Assembly (NCBI RefSeq): GCF_018320785.1
Contig: NC_054877.1
Location: 37,966,151 to 38,030,150, forward strand
Length of the DNA: 64,000 nt
Direction of reading: 5' to 3'
Source: Cheilinus undulatus
Lineage: Eukaryota > Chordata > Actinopteri > Labriformes > Labridae
Below, one piece after another: positions 62,873 through 64,000 of this stretch. Below the pieces are notes generated by a model. That model was not told the origin of the DNA, did no database searches, and was given only the letters and a program-made list of their open reading frames with translations. The translations under genes were made by a program, and so were the position numbers. Positions within the stretch are counted from its first letter, which is position 1. Every line of letters begins with the position of its first letter.

Positions 62873-63468
62873 CTAGCTGGAATGTAAACTGGACGACTCG
62901 GATTCAGTCGTGGTCGAAGTCCCAGGACGTCTTCTAGGTAAGATCTTCAAACTGGACGCCCGGCTCAGAGTGAGGGCTCTGCGAGCTGAGCTCTTGAACC
63001 CAGCTCCCAGGAAGGCGTACAGCAGTGGGTTCAGGCAGCAGTGTGCGAACGCCATGGGCTCGGCCACCGCCAGCCACACGGCCAGCACCGCCTCCAGGCT
63101 GCAGCTGCGAGGCAGCACCTCCAGCCGCAGCAGAGCGTCCACAGAGATCCCCGCCCCATATGGTAGCCAGCATATGAAGAAGCAGAGAACCAAAGCGATG
63201 GTGGTTCGGACTGCACGGCGCTTCTGTCGCTGGCCTCCCAGAGGACCCCTGGTGAGCCTGGAGACGATGACACAGTAACACACAAGGAGAACAAGGCCGG
63301 GGATCACCAGACCGACCAGGACCAGCTGCAGGTGGAAGACTGCAACCCAGATAGGAGCGTTTTTTTCTGGGTAGAGTCGCTGGCAGAGGGTGGCCCCTTC
63401 TCCTCCTTCCTGGGTCCGAGCAAAAATCAGGTCTGGCACTGCCAGGAGACCAGCGGGCAACCAGGCAC
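62873..63468 (-). CDS. cxcr4: CXCR4 chemokine receptor, last exon (5' partial)
   Basis: The exon encodes TM4 to the C-terminus (198 codons). WLPAGLLAVPDLIF matches TM4 from the conserved Trp (human W161). CWLPY and GISVD are in TM6, AEPMAFAHCCLNPLLYAF in TM7 with an NPxxY-type motif (NPLLY), and the tail SSLKILPRR then TESESSSLHSS is diagnostic of CXCR4. The acidic ligand-pocket residues equivalent to human D171, D262 and E288 are kept; the D187 neighbour in ECL2 is not. It is a Gi-coupled plasma-membrane receptor for CXCL12. The exon opens at an acceptor (ctgcag|gt) splitting a Gly codon, so an intron interrupts TM4; the N-terminal half lies beyond the right edge. Whether it is the a or b paralogue cannot be decided. 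Confidence 0.93.
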
Positions 63469-64000
63469 CTGCAGGAGGAGAAACAGATAGATGTCTTTAT
63501 TTTATGCTGTTTTTAATGTTGTTTATGCTGATTTCTGCAATATACTTAACAGTCAAATGCAGAAATCTTTTAATAAAATTTTCAAGAACCACGCTACCTA
63601 AGAAATTAAAGAAAAAAACAGGTTTTTGTAAAAGATGATATATAAATGGGGACTTTTACATTTTCACTGTCAAGCAATTAAAAAAAAGGTAATTTTGAAT
63701 CATGTCAAAAATTGAGATGGTGTTCTGAACCCAGTATCCAGATTCTTATCATGAATTAACTGCAGCATGCATCTCTACTTTTTCAATTTGCCACCCTTTT
63801 TTTTCATTTGCTTTAATCTGTTTTGACGGTTTCCTTCTCTTTCAATTGTCTACATCCTCTTAGATAACCCTCCTGGCCTTAGTGCATTTTTTTCTTGTTT
63901 GGGTTTCTATGACGTTTGCATTAACAATGCTGGTTGTGTTTTTTTTCCTGTTTGGGTTCTAGTATTGTTTAGGTTATGTTTGGGATTTAAGGCTTTTTTA
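63469..64000 (-). other. cxcr4 intron, running off the right edge
   Basis: AT-rich, with poly-T runs and no minus-strand frame resembling CXCR4 TM1-TM3. It ends at a good polypyrimidine tract and acceptor ('ctgtttctcctcctgcag' on the minus strand). At least 530 bases long. Confidence 0.6.

Noticed and set aside
62910-63294. Reading frames on both strands over the CXCR4 exon
   Set aside because: They are by-products of GC-rich coding sequence. Only the 62,873-63,468 minus frame shows receptor motifs.

Overview
The window is vertebrate nuclear DNA, almost certainly a teleost fish. It holds spliced genes with GT-AG introns, CpG-poor AT-rich intergenic DNA, and many fish-type DNA transposons: Tc1-like copies, TTAA-flanked and hAT-like non-autonomous elements, a Rex/Babar-like LINE tail and a tRNA-type SINE. 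I cannot name the species. Human orthologues of all recognised genes lie on chromosome 2 (2q33 CASP10, 2q35 TMBIM1/PNKD, 2q21 MCM6/CXCR4), so the order here joins blocks that are separate in human.

Layout. (1) 1-1,046: a Tc1 tail carrying a nested TTAA MITE, then what looks like the first coding exon of an unidentified minus-strand gene running off the left edge. (2) 3,154-12,203 (+): a complete tandem-DED initiator caspase, best matched to caspase-10, with 11 coding exons. Its first coding intron contains a second copy of the 1-kb left-edge segment, including the minus-strand exon. (3) 12.2-29.5 kb: repeat-rich DNA with no recognised coding sequence; a possible non-coding first exon of tmbim1 lies near 16.6 kb. 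(4) 29,577-38,272 (+): tmbim1, 11 coding exons, 343 aa. (5) 41,599-43,353 (-): a three-exon gene matching the short MR-1S form of PNKD, tail to tail with tmbim1. (6) 45,085-50,987 (-): complete mcm6, 18 coding exons, 835 aa, with an E2F/CCAAT promoter. (7) 51.2-61.5 kb: repeats, including a 1.3-kb degenerate TATGG/TATCG field and a long G run. (8) 62,873-63,468 (-): the last exon of a CXCR4 gene whose earlier exons lie beyond the right edge.

The genes do not form one pathway. Caspase-10 (death-receptor signalling) and TMBIM1 (Bax-inhibitor-family, Golgi/endolysosomal, anti-Fas) both touch death-receptor apoptosis. MR-1S is a mitochondrial respiratory-chain assembly factor, MCM6 a replicative helicase subunit, and CXCR4 the CXCL12 receptor. 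The most notable observations are the duplicated exon segment inside casp10, a conserved-Asp-to-His change in TMBIM1, a PNKD locus with only the short-form exons, an intron inside TM4 of CXCR4, and an NG-rich repeat expansion in MCM6. Exon limits were set by hand from splice consensus, reading frame and recalled family sequences; no alignment program was run.
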